DNA of 64,000 nucleotides. Origin: Voacanga thouarsii (Eukaryota > Streptophyta > Magnoliopsida > Gentianales > Apocynaceae). Below the pieces are notes generated by a model. The model was not told where the DNA came from and ran no database searches. It worked only from the letters and a program-made list of their open reading frames with translations. Below are positions 36,760 through 47,824 of this stretch, in pieces. Numbering within the stretch: the stretch's first letter is position 1; the number at the start of each line of letters is the position of its first letter. The stretch spans positions 1,054,001 to 1,118,000 of the forward strand of contig JANUWF010001635.1 in assembly GCA_026120185.1 (NCBI GenBank). The letters run 5' to 3'. Made by a program: the position numbers and the translations under genes.

Positions 36760-36851
36760 GCATTCTTAGGGGTTTTTGACCAAAATAGGGGGGTTTTAAA
36801 TATGAACTCCGGATGGAGGTAGGAAAATCGGGGTACCCCACGAGTGGGGAT

Positions 36852-37004
36852 ACCTCGTGTTTGCTAGACACGAGGTATAACGGTACCTCGTGTCTGGCAG
36901 ACACGAGGAACGCCCCAGCAACCGGTCAAGATTCAGACAAAAAAGCAGGCGTGTCGGAAAATTGTCTGAAAAGCAGACAACCTCGCGTCTGGCAGACGTG
37001 AGGT
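36852..37004. repeat. Left subterminal palindrome cluster of MULE-A (3 copies)
   Basis: Three 25-bp imperfect palindromes at 36852-36876, 36885-36909 and 36980-37004. The half-sites are ACCTCGTGTCTG and CAGACACGAGGT around a central G. The first starts 82 bp from the element end and the first two are 33 bp apart start to start. Confidence 0.9.
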
Positions 37005-37679
37005 TGGCGGCTTTTCTGCGACTTCATGTGGTCGTCATAAATTTTTCACGGGCGGAATAGGCAAAATTTTGCCTATAAATTTTGCAACATTCAGCCGAGT
37101 TCATTCCATACATTTCGCTCACACGTCCCACATCTTCAATCTCTCTCAAACAGCTTATATTCTGCCGTCTCAAACTGCTTCTGTTCTGCCGTCTCAAACA
37201 CAACAACAGAAAATCAATTTATTTGTTCTATCGTCAGTTCTCAACACATTCCTAATCTTCTGTTGTGCTGGAATTCCAAGTCAAAAAAAGTATTGCTGAT
37301 TGTACATTCGAGACATACGCGCGACTTCTATATTACAGGTTTTTTTTAAATAGAAATTGTATCAATTAATTTATTTATTTATTCAAATAGATATATTTGA
37401 ATTTAATATTAAAAAATTAATTAGTAGACGATGATATTTTAATGAAATTATTGACATTTTTAAATATTATGTGTAGTAAAATATTGACTGATTTTTAAAT
37501 ATTTATATCAATTATTGATTTTGTCTATTTTATGTTTTGTTGAATGGTATGCATATGATTTATATTTGACTAAATGACTTACTGCTAGGTTAAAGAAAAA
37601 ATGATCGACTAATTATTTCTAATAATTTGATTAGAAAAATATTAATATAAATTAGACGAACCTTATCTTTAATTTTTAT

Positions 37680-38830
37680 GGTGAACTTAATAATTTGATT
37701 TATTTATAATATTTAGTTAGTTGTTTTTTTATTCTTAATTTAATTTAATTACGATTTACGTTCATATTTATATTTTGTTTGATATTTAGTTTTTGATTAT
37801 TTGTGATGATTAATTGATTTATATTGATATTGTATAGCACAATATATTATTTTGGGTTGAGATGTGATGAATAATGAGACTAATTATTTATAACAATTTG
37901 ATTAGGAAAATATTAATATAAATTAGACAAAAAATATCTAATTATGCACAAATTTTCAAACAAAAATGGAAAAATTTAATGTAGTATATATTAAAAATAT
38001 AGGGTGAACTTTGTCTTTAGCTTTTATGGTGAATTTAATAAATTAATTTATTTATAATTTTTAGTTAGTTATTTTCTATATTTAATTTAATTTAATTTAC
38101 GTCCATGTAAAAAAATCGTTATATTTTGTTTGATATTTGATTTTTGATTATTTGTGACGATTAATTGATTTATATTAATTTAGCTTTTATGATGAATTTA
38201 ATAATTTAATTTATTTGTAATTTTTAGTTAGTTATTTTTTATATTTAATTTAATTTAATTTACGCATGTATGTTAAAAAATTCACTATATTTTGTTTGAT
38301 ATTTGATTTTTGATTACTTGTGACGATTAATTGATTTATATTTATTTAGCTTTTATGGTGAATTTAATAATTTTATTTATTTGTAATTTTTAGTTAGTTG
38401 TTTTTTATATTTAATTTAATTTAATTTACGCATGTATGTTAAAAAATTCGCTATATTTTGTTTGATATTTGATTTTTGATTACTTGCGACGATTAATTTA
38501 TTTATATTTATTTAGCTTTTATGGTGAATTTAATAATTTTATTTATTTGTAATTTTTAGTTAGTTGTTTTTTATATTTAATTTAATTTAATTTACGTCCA
38601 TGTTAAAAAATCGTTATATTTTGTTTGATAATTAATTATTGATTATTTGTGACGATTAATTGATTTATATTAATTTAGCTTTTATGATGAATTTAATAAT
38701 TTAATTTATTTGTAATTTGTAGTTAGTTATTTTTTTATATTTAATTTAATTTTATTTAATTTTTTATATTTAGTTAGTTTAATCTCCATGTTAAAAAATA
38801 GTTATATTTTTTTACATTTAGTTTTTTATT
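37680..38830. repeat. AT-rich tandem repeat array upstream of the MULE-A transposase
   Basis: A unit of about 165 bp containing TTTGTTTGATATTTGATTTT and GACGATTAATTGATTTATAT is repeated about five to six times. The word TGTTAAAAAA or its variant recurs at about 38106, 38271, 38437, 38601 and 38789, giving spacings of 165, 166, 164 and 188 bp. MULE-B has a much shorter equivalent around 54170-54260. It lies in the presumed transposase promoter. Confidence 0.85.
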
Positions 38831-39036
38831 ATTTGTGATGATTTTTATTATTTTTGTCCATGTTAATTTACTTTTTTTATATTGATATTCTATTGTATAG
38901 CATAATATATTATTTTGGGTTGAGATGTGCTGAATAATAATGATATTGGTTTCATATAGTAATTCAATGTTGCGACATTATTTATTTATTTATTTTTTTA
39001 ATAGAAAAATTCTTTTACATTGTTTATTTAGGCACA

Positions 39037-41815
39037 ATGTCACTAGAACAACATGTTAGATTACGGTTGTATTGGGATTGCGAGATTATACGTACCCCAA
39101 ACGGCGATTTTTTTAACGGTCCATGTCGCAAGGCATTGATTGTTAAAAATCGAGTTAGTTACCTCGGTTTAATCAACAAAATATGTACACTTCGTGGGTG
39201 GGACATGTCTACTATTCAGTTGCAAATAACAATGAGAGAAGATACTCTTTTTGGCGCTACACTAAGGTCTACAACAACTTCTATTTGTGACGATGAAGAT
39301 ATGGATGGATTGTGGGACTATGCATCCACCGTGAAGGGACAACCAATCGATTTGCACGTTCATTATGAGATGGTACAGATTCAAAATGTAACAGGTACAA
39401 ACGTTGCAGAACAACACAACCCCATGCCTATTACGGAATCCTTCACTGAATTAGTGAATTCAGCCACTCCAGTGCACATGGCTAATATTGATTTAAATGC
39501 GCCTACACCTGCTTACGCCAGTAATCCTGGACATCTCCCAAGTGACAATTTTCAATCCCTTTATACTCCGATAGTTCCGGATGTCTCAGTCGTCAGACCA
39601 ACTTCGATGGGGTTTGTCACGCCTCCATTTCATGTCGATGTTCAGCCTATACAAACACAGTCCAACCCCACGCCGTTGTTTTCCACTGCGGAAATAGATA
39701 TTCCATTGGATATTACCCCAGTTGATGAGTGGGTTGCTCGAGAACCCAATTGGGTAGGTGCTCCAGAGGCGACCGTGGATGGTTTAGGAGCAACATCCGA
39801 CCTTGATGGACCGAATGCGGAAGATACCCCCGACGAGGACGAGGGAGATGGTGATGCTGATGAACATGGTGCCGGTCCTTCTGTAATGCCACAACCTGGT
39901 AATATACCTGCTGAACCAGATCGGTTGTATAATCCATCGTATTCAATGTATCTTGACAGGTTGACTGCTACTCAAGAAATGGAAAATGAATGTGATGGAA
40001 CGGCGACGGGAAGCAGTCGGATGGATTTATGGTCAGAATCTAATAATGACTTGAGGATTGGAATGTGGTTTAGAAATAAGGAAGAGTTACTTTGGGCAGT
40101 TCGATCGTGGTCTGTCAGATTGGGTCGTGAGTTCATAGTACAAGAAAGCAAAAGTGCGTCATGGGTTGCCGAATGCAAAAATTCAACTCCCCAACATCCC
40201 TGTTATTGGCGAATTCGTGCGCGAAAGAAAAAAGGTTGCGGACTGTGGCAAATTACTCGATGGCATGGAGAGCACATTTGTCTAGTTCGAACAATAGACG
40301 GCAACCATCGCAACATGAGCGCCAAATTTATGGCGAAGCATATTATGTCAACGATTCACAATAATCCAGAAATAACGGTCAGCGAGATAAACAACCATAT
40401 ACATGACACTTTACATTTCACTCCGTCTTATAAGAAAGGTTGGAACGCGCGTAGGCATGCCATTGAGATGATTTATGGTGACTGGCCTTCTTCATTTGCA
40501 CAACTGCCACGGTATATGCAAGCCTTGCAAGATGCCAATCCAGGTACCGTAGTGGCATGTCATTTCCTACCTATGGATAGCAATGGCGCAAAGACGTTTG
40601 GATATGTTTTTTGGGCGTTCAAGCCATGCATTGATGCATTTGTTTACATGAAACCGGTGGTTAGCGTCGACGGGACATTCCTTAGGGGTATATACAAGGG
40701 AAAATTATTAACGGCTGTAGGTCAAGATGCCAACAATCATATATTACCCATTGCTTTTGCAGTCGTTGATGAGGAAACAAATGATAGTTGGGGTTGGTTT
40801 TTGTCTTTACTCAGGGCCCATGTGCTTAAGGATCGAAGAATTTGTTTAATATCCGACAGACACGTTGGGATAGTGAATGCTCTTCATCGACTACCCGGTT
40901 GGCAGGAGCCAATGGCAGTGCACAGATTTTGTCTCAGACATATTCGAAGCAACTTCAATACAAAGTTCAAGAATCATCAGTTGAAGAAGTTGATGTATGC
41001 AGCTGGGGATCAAAGTAAGAAGCGATTTTTTTTGCAGATTATGGAAGAAATTAGTATGCTGAACCCCCAAGCCAAGGCATGGTTGGATTTGATTTCGAAG
41101 GAGCAATGGACGCTTGCTTATGATGGTGGTCATATGTGGGGTAATATGACAACTAATTTGTTTGAATCATTCAACAGTGTCGTCAAAGGTATACGTGCCC
41201 TGCCCATCAAGGTTATTGTTGAGTCTTCTTTCAAAAAAACAGTCAAATATTTCAACGATCATCGACAGGAAGCTAATCACGGCAGGTATCACTTCCCTTC
41301 GACTATATGGGCAAAGTTTGTGAAGAATGAGACAAAAGGAAGAAGGCACCGTGTGCTTGGCTTTTAATCGGGATAGGGGTATTTTTAGTGTGGTGTCAGC
41401 ACATCGAGAGCATGGAAAGGGAAATAATTCTTACGAAGTTAATGTTGGTACTAGGTCATGCAGTTGTTGCAAATGGGAAATATATGGAATTCCTTGTTCG
41501 CACGCATTTGCAGCATGTCAGCAATTGGGGCTGAACCCTGGGGATCTCGTGTCATCGGAGAATACAACAATGTCCTACAGGTTAACGTATATGCCACAAT
41601 TCAGACCCATTCCGCACGAGGATTATTGACGCGACCCTGGTTTAATCTTGGCGCCGTACGCTCACCGTTTCAAGAATCGACGATCTGGTCGAATGCGGAC
41701 GGCGCGTATTCGGAATGAAATGGATGAGCGTAATCCTGATTCATCTCCTCGATGTGGGTTTTGCCATCGCAGCGGACATAATAGGAGGAATTGCACCCAC
41801 GGTGCTGTAGATTGA
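39037..41815 (+). pseudogene. MURA-type MULE transposase of MULE-A, with one frameshift and one nonsense
   Basis: Starts at ATG 39037. An N-terminal basic region and an acidic linker (about residues 215-285) are followed by a MuDR-type DNA-binding region (about 340-420, with C/H residues in AECKNSTPQHPCYWRIRA), then the DDE transposase domain. Catalytic candidates are D545 (VDGT), D607 (SDRH) and E710 (NLFESFN), with the C..H block HRFCLRHIRSNF between. The frame breaks at 41362-41367, where it runs into TAA after CTTTT; the +1 frame continues at once with FNRDRGIFSVV and the SWIM zinc finger (CSCCKWEIYGIPCSH). A TGA at 41627-41629 stands where MULE-B has TGG, and beyond it the frame is open again through a CCHC knuckle (CGFCHRSGHNRRNC) to 41815. 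The main DDE region is open, so decay is recent or partial. It probably bound the element ends. Confidence 0.85.
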
Positions 41816-42070
41816 TGTTAGAATATTTTACATGTTCTGCCTTTGTAATTTATATGACTGTTGTAATATTTCTTCTTTGATATGTTGTATCAAAACATCT
41901 TATATTTGTAATAATATTTATCACGTCTGTTTATCTATTTTGTGGTATTATAGTTACATAAATGATGATATTTTAACTTTATTTCGTAGGAGTTGCACCC
42001 ATAGTACTGTAGATTGAAGATAGAATATTTTACATGTTATATATTTCGTGGTATTACGGTTGCATAAATG
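41790..42070. repeat. Duplication of the transposase 3' end in MULE-A
   Basis: The segment TTGCACCCACGGTGCTGTAG...ATTTTACATG at about 41790-41840 recurs as TTGCACCCATAGTACTGTAG...ATTTTACATG at about 41993-42037, followed by further shared sequence (ATAAATGATGATATTTT at about 41957 and 42064). The offset is about 200 bp. MULE-B has this region only once. Confidence 0.7.
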
Positions 42071-42141
42071 ATGATATTTTTCACTTTATTTTGTTTAACA
42101 ATATATTTTAATCATTTTTTTTTCGCTTTAGGATACCATTG

Positions 42142-44482
42142 ATGGACCCTGCACAAGACAGAGTTGATCCCGGTCCTATTATTTCGGACTTACTGACCCT
42201 GCAGCGTCGACATAGATCGACACATATATGGGCGGGACGGTTGGAAGATACTTGTCCTTCTTGCAAAGCGCAATGACGAGCGCTTTTTGGATTGCTCGAC
42301 CATTCGATCCACGAGTCGAGCAACTTATGGATATAGCTGGATTCGGCGGGATTATTCGTTTGTCGTACATGAAGATTGATCATCTCCTGATTACAGCGTT
42401 GGTGGAAAGATGGCGCCTAGAGACGCACGCGTTCCATCTTACAGTGGGAGAGGCCACAATTACACTGCAGGATGTCGAGGTTCTTTTTGGATTACGCGTG
42501 GAGGGTGATCCAATTATTGGCCGTGGGTTCAACTGCCCACAGGCAGAGCTACTAGATCTATGTGACGCTCTCCTTGGTTTTCGACCCACCGGTACAGACC
42601 TGGATGGATCTCGATTGAAGTTAAGCTCACTCGAGAGAGTACTGGCTCAACCTCTCCCAGCGCACGCGACTCCTGATATGGTTGCACAGCATGCAAGGTG
42701 TCGCATTATGCAGCTTATTGGTGGATTTTTGTTCTCCGATAAATCCGGAAACCGAGTTCATCTGCGCTTCCTTAGGTATATACGCAATCTCGAGTTGGCT
42801 GGTACACTGAGTTGGGGTAGTGCAGTATTAACTCATTTATACCATTGTATGTGCACGCTACTGTTTATACGGCGCATCAGATCAGTGGTCCACTTCTATT
42901 GATTCAGGTATGAATTTAAATTCAAAATGCGAATGTTACTATGTTTAATCAATCATATTTTTCTAATATTATTATTTCACTGGAAGTACAGTTATGGGCT
43001 TGGGAGCGCATTCCCACTATTAGACCCGATAGAGTACGTCCGGTGGAGGACATTGGTCTGAATGTACCTAGGGGAGCAGTATGGCAGAGTCCATTGGAAT
43101 TGTCCCGCACGCCAACACATGTGCTTATTGCGTACAGAGATCAGTTGGATCGGATGCGATACAATCACGTATGTATTACTACGATATTATTAGCTTGGAA
43201 TTAAATTTTAAATAATATTTATTGTTATTTATTTTTTAAAACTAAATTTATTTATTTTGCAGTTTATTTGGCAACCTTATGATGCGAACATGTTAGCATC
43301 TCTACCTCCGTCTTGTACGCATGGCCAACAAATTTGGATGTACTGTCACATCTCTCTGTGTTGGGAGACGATTGAGCTACATTGCCCCGATCGAGTTATG
43401 CGACAATTTGAATTGTTGCAAATAATTCCAAATGCTGTTGATACGGGGGTAAATCTGCATCAGCGGGACCTACGCACTACTGGTGCCGGATGGGATGAGA
43501 TGGATGCGCTACACCGTGCTAATTGGATCAGCGAGACATGCTTCTACCATCACTAGGACAGCCCACTTTCGGGCAAGGCTGTTGTTGCGCCTGATTATTT
43601 TGCATGGTATTGGACTCACACACGGCGATTAATTAGCAATCCTACCATACAACAACCAAATCCCGTGGGCTATCAGTCTAGTAGTTCAGCAGCTGAAGTA
43701 CTCGTAAGTCTATTTTTCCTCGTTCATATAAGTATATATATAGAATTCTGACTTATTTAAAATTTTAATGATGTTCTTGAAAATGCATATGCAGATCGAC
43801 GCACTGCACCGGATCTGGCATATAGGTAATGAAGCGTCTCAGCATGATGCATCATACGTGCAACAGGCAGTCGGAAGAATGTCCGATATTGCCATGCGTA
43901 CTTTGGCTGCCAGTGGCGAATCCGATCGTCTAAATCGAATGCCGTATGAGCCATTCGGACGATCGTATCTTCGTCGATCCGATACCGCCGATTCCGCAAC
44001 AAGTGCCTCGACAAGAACCACCAATAAGGCGGGGCGGTAGACGAGCACGTCGGCGCGGCTGCGGTTGAGGAGGTTCCCCCGCAGCAGTACTACTCCCCGG
44101 TGCATGGAGATGAAGATGTTTATGTGCCAGGCGCTCTGCAGCGGTCGATGATGACTACGTTCCAATTCCGCCAGCTGCAAATGACTTCGTCCCTGGTGCA
44201 GCGTTTTCAGGTGATCACGATGATTTTTTAACTCCGCAGCACCTAGTTTTCAATCTTAGGTATGTTTCTTCGGGGGGCGAGCTTGCTGCCGGTACATCCA
44301 CTGGACCGTCTCGTAGACAGTATAGACAGTCTGAGGACGATGTAGGTCCGTCGTACGCTACAGATGAACAAGAAGAGGGACAACCTGAAGCACATCCTCA
44401 GCAACAACCAGCGAGACGAGTTCAACCTCAGCGAAACCGTCGAGGTTTTCATTGTGGGACTAGTTTTCATAATTGGTTTTGA
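42142..44482 (+). pseudogene. Plant mobile domain (PMD) gene carried by MULE-A, degenerate
   Basis: PMD proteins (Arabidopsis MAIN/MAIL family among them) occur both as host genes acting in genome stability and silencing and as genes inside transposons. Four exons are visible by conserved GT/AG borders: 42142-42907, 42992-43168, 43263-43703 and 43795-44482. Diagnostic blocks are LITALVERWRLETHAFHL, GEATITLQDVEVLFGL, LWAWERIPTIRP and IWQPYDANM. The C-terminus is Gln/Arg-rich and ends in RNRRGFHCGTS plus six residues. Breaks: a frame change near 42245-42285 with a TGA, a shift near 42845-42855, a TAG at 43554-43556 and shifts in the last exon. A TTTAG acceptor-like site sits just before the ATG, so a leader intron is possible. 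It starts about 330 bp after the transposase, in the same direction. Confidence 0.8.
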
Positions 44483-46030
44483 CGATTTTATGTGTATGTG
44501 TATATTATTGACATTTAAAGTTAATTATAATTAATTTTTATACATAATTGTAATTAAATTTTACCATTCAAATTAATAAATTAAACTCTAATAATTAAAA
44601 TTAAATTAAAAATAATTAGAAAAATAATTAATTATTATTTCAAAAATATTATGTTTAACAGATTAAAGATACATAATAATATAAATTATATGTCTACATA
44701 TAAATATTTTTACGCTAACAAATTAATGTGAAATTCAAAAAAAACTATTACATGTTTTTAACGTACACATTTAAAATTAATTATACATAATTGTAATTAT
44801 ATTTTAACATCTAAAAATTAAAAGTAAATTTAAAGAAATTAGAAAAACAATAAATTATCATTTCAAAACTATTATGTTTAACGAACTAAAAGATAAACAA
44901 TAAAATAAATTAAAAAGATTAAAAATTATTGTCATTTTTTACGCTAAAAATAAATTAGGATTCAATTTTAGTATTAATTGAGATTTAAAATTATTTAAAA
45001 TTTTATTAAAAATAATCGTGATTTTGTATTGTGAGCGAAACTAAATCAAAAAAATTATTGAATATAATTGTTTATTTACATAAAAAACTAAATTAAATAG
45101 AGTCGAAATTACATGTCTACATAAAATAATATTTTTTCTAAAGAATTAATGTTAAAATAAAAAAAATTTCTAAATGTTTTTGCTAAAGAATTTTTGCCAT
45201 GCAAAGAAGTCATGTTTTTTTTTTAAGGATTTCTTTGTAGAGAAATCATGCAGAAAAATCAAATTGTCAAACCTCGTGAAGATTTTAGGTGTATGTTATT
45301 GACATTTAAAATTAATTATAATTAATTTTTATACATAATTGTAATTAAATTTTAGCATTTAAATTTAAAGAAATTTAAAAAATAAAAAATTGTTATTTTT
45401 TAATGAATTAAAAATAATAAAATAAATTAAAAAGATTAAAATTTATTATCATTTTTTGATGATAAAAATAAATTTAATTTTAATTTTAATATTAATTGAA
45501 AATTAAAATAATTTAAAATTTTAAAAATAAATGTCTCGTAAAGATTTTAGGTGAACGTTATTGACATTTAAAATTAATTATAATTAATTTTTATACATAA
45601 TTGTAATTAAATTTTAACATTTAAAATTTTAAATTAAACTCTAAAATTAAATTTAAATTTAAAGGAATTAGAAAAACAAAAAATTATTATTTCAAAAATA
45701 TTATATTTAATAGATTAAAGATAATAAAATAAATTAAAAGGATTAAAATTTATCACCATTTTTTGACGATAAAAATAAATTAATATTTAATTTTAGTATT
45801 AATTGAGAATTAAAATAATTTAAAACTTTAATAAAAATAATTGTGATTTTATACTGTGAACGAAACTAAATAAAAAAATTATGAAATATAATCATTTATT
45901 TAAATAAAAAATTAAATTAACTAGAACTAAAATTGTTAAAGAATTAATTTGAAATTCAAAAAAAAAAACAAAATGTTGTTGTGAAAGAATTGCAATGCAG
46001 AGAAACCAAATGAATTGATAAAATTGATGC
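44483..46030. repeat. AT-rich 3' spacer of MULE-A with repeated blocks
   Basis: A block containing TTATTGACATTTAAAATTAA and ATACATAATTGTAATTAAAT occurs at about 44500, 45297 and 45559, with a partial copy near 44765. The copies at 45270 and 45535 are preceded by AAGATTTTAGGTG, similar to the sequence just after the PMD stop. This looks like local duplication of the PMD 3' flank; MULE-B has one copy (about 48650-48700). Confidence 0.75.
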
Positions 46031-46210
46031 ACCTCGTGTCTGGTAGACAAGAGGTGCAATTTGGCTTTCACATTTGATCGTCGAAAATTTTGACAGCCAT
46101 TCGCACATTTAATGCGAAAGAAAATTTGGATTTTTTTTTTTAGTAGTTATAGTCCTCGTGTCTGGCAGACACGAGGTGGAACTGTTTCTCGTGTCTGCTA
46201 AATATGAGGT
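46031..46210. repeat. Right subterminal palindrome cluster of MULE-A (3 copies)
   Basis: Copies of the same 25-bp palindrome lie at 46031-46055, 46153-46177 and about 46186-46210; the last two are 33 bp apart start to start. Outside them, at about 46217-46266, the word TATACTACGTAAGAGGAA is duplicated, which pushes the outermost palindrome to 125 bp from the end. Confidence 0.85.
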
Positions 46211-46345
46211 CCCTTCGATATACTACGTAAGAGGAAATCCCCTATTTCGGTATACTACGTAAGAGGAAGGTGGCCCAAAAAAAGTACCCTCATCCGGAGT
46301 TCATATATAAAATCCCCTATTTTGGTCAAAAACCCGCATTCTTAG

Positions 46346-47419
46346 TATACTATTGTGGATTCAATGTGTAGTTCTTAATGATGTATCCAAATTAACAGCA
46401 TATTCGAGGAGCTACCTGGTTCTTCCTGATCATCAACGAATCCTATGCCTTTGGATTCGAGAAGTTACTCTCAGTTGTCAAGTCAATGAATTCTGCAGAT
46501 GGTGGCTAATTAAAGCATATATCCTTTATGTTCTTTGCCTTCTAAAGTTGAATAAAAGGAAAAAGTAAAAGAAATGATTGAAAAATGTTTTAATTGTTTC
46601 TCTTTCTTTCTTTCTTTTTTATTTTAACCTTTGGCAAGAGACCATTATCCAAGCCGGTCCGATCTAATTCTTATTTCATTTTATGGGGTAAAGAAAACAA
46701 GTTACCATCCTTTTAATTTGTATAGAACCCACTCCACTTTAATTGTTATCCTCTTCTACTTTGGCAGAACTCACACCGTCATCGTCATCACCATCTTTTC
46801 CGTTTCCATCCTTTTCTGTTTCTCTACTACACCCTCATGCCTCTCTGATTCTTCGATCGATCTTTTTCTTTTTCTTTTTTTTTACTACTCTGTAGTCTTA
46901 GTTTCCGTAATCCTCTCTGATTCTTCTCTCCCCTCCCCTCCATATTTTTTCTCTTTTTTCACCTCTCCTAGTTCCAGTAATCCTCTCTGATTATTCTGCC
47001 TTTATTTTTCTCCTTTTTCTTAAAACATCTCTGTAATCCTAGTTCCAGTAATCCTCTCTGATTCTTCTGCCTTTCTTTTTCTAATTTTTGGTAGAAAACT
47101 CAGATGATATACTAAGAGAAGTTATTTAAATGCCCTAACACTCATAAATCAATGTGGAAGCTATTAGAAAAAGCAGAATATTCTTGAGGAAATGTAGTTT
47201 AGAACCTTAAAAAAGAAAAAAAAAAAAAGGCAATGATTGAGGAATAAATATTGACTACATCTTCAAACAAACAGAATGCTCACTGAAAATGGAAAGAAAT
47301 CAACAGAAAGTTTCTAGTTTTTTACTACAAGAATAACATGCTCATTTGAAGCAAGATTGAACTGGCAGGAGAAGAATTAATGCTCTGCCAATTTCGCCAA
47401 CCTTTGCTAAGAGTTAAGG

Positions 47420-47482
<63 letters not shown>

Positions 47483-47496
47483 CTACGTTTTAATCA
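46346..47496. other. Host spacer between the two MULEs
   Basis: This is the right flank of MULE-A and the left flank of MULE-B. A pyrimidine-rich stretch at about 46790-47080 contains CCTCTCTGATT(C/A)TTCT at least three times, mostly preceded by a GTAATCC-like word, as a loose tandem repeat. The open frames at 46353-46568 and 46631-46990 have no family resemblance. Its end holds a long TA microsatellite. Confidence 0.5.
47421..47477. repeat. (TA)n microsatellite
   Basis: An uninterrupted TA run of about 57 bp, ending about 20 bp left of the MULE-B target duplication. Confidence 0.95.
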
Positions 47497-47587
47497 TATT
47501 TTTGTGGAGTTTTTGACCAAAATATGAACGTTTTGAAAATAAGAACCAATAATAAGAACAATTTTTGGGTTGGGTACCGATGAAGGG

Positions 47588-47824
47588 ATCTTGTGTCTCC
47601 CGGGCACGAGGTCCACCGACACCTCGCGTCTCCCAAACACGAGGTCTAAACCCTCCAAATCATTGGACTTCTGCAACAAATTAAATGCGTGCAATTCCGT
47701 GATCATTTGACTTCTGTAATGCATTAAATGCATGCAATTCTGTGATGCATTAAATGGTGGAACCTTGTGTCTACGAGGTTCGTTGAGTGTCGATCGAAAA
47801 CCTCGTGTGTAGCATACATGAGAT
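47588..47824. repeat. Left subterminal palindrome cluster of MULE-B (4 copies)
   Basis: Degenerate copies of the 25-bp palindrome lie at 47588-47612, 47621-47645 and 47800-47824, plus a shortened one at about 47762-47779 lacking the centre. The first starts 81 bp from the element end and the first two are 33 bp apart, as in MULE-A. Confidence 0.85.

Larger units (their letters stand above)
36770..46335 (+). mobile_element. MULE-A: two-gene Mutator-like element with PMD passenger
   Basis: 9566 bp bounded by a perfect 10-bp target duplication, GCATTCTTAG (36760-36769 and 46336-46345). Terminal inverted repeats of about 47 bp start GGGTTTTTGACCAAAATAGG on both sides with few mismatches. Order inside: three 25-bp palindromes, an AT-rich tandem array, a MURA-type transposase (39037-41815), a plant mobile domain gene (42142-44482), AT-rich repeats and three more palindromes. 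It is related along its whole length to MULE-B (47507-56185), which lies inverted. The TIRs are short for a MULE and the duplication is 10 bp, not the commonest 9. Confidence 0.9.

Noticed and set aside
36580..36760. Target duplication of the RTE LINE
   Set aside because: No match of 8 bases or more was found between this flank and the sequence before the LINE 5' leader.
36852..37004. CRISPR-like array of short palindromic repeats
   Set aside because: Repeats are few, unevenly spaced, at transposon ends and in a plant genome; there are no spacers of constant size or cas genes.
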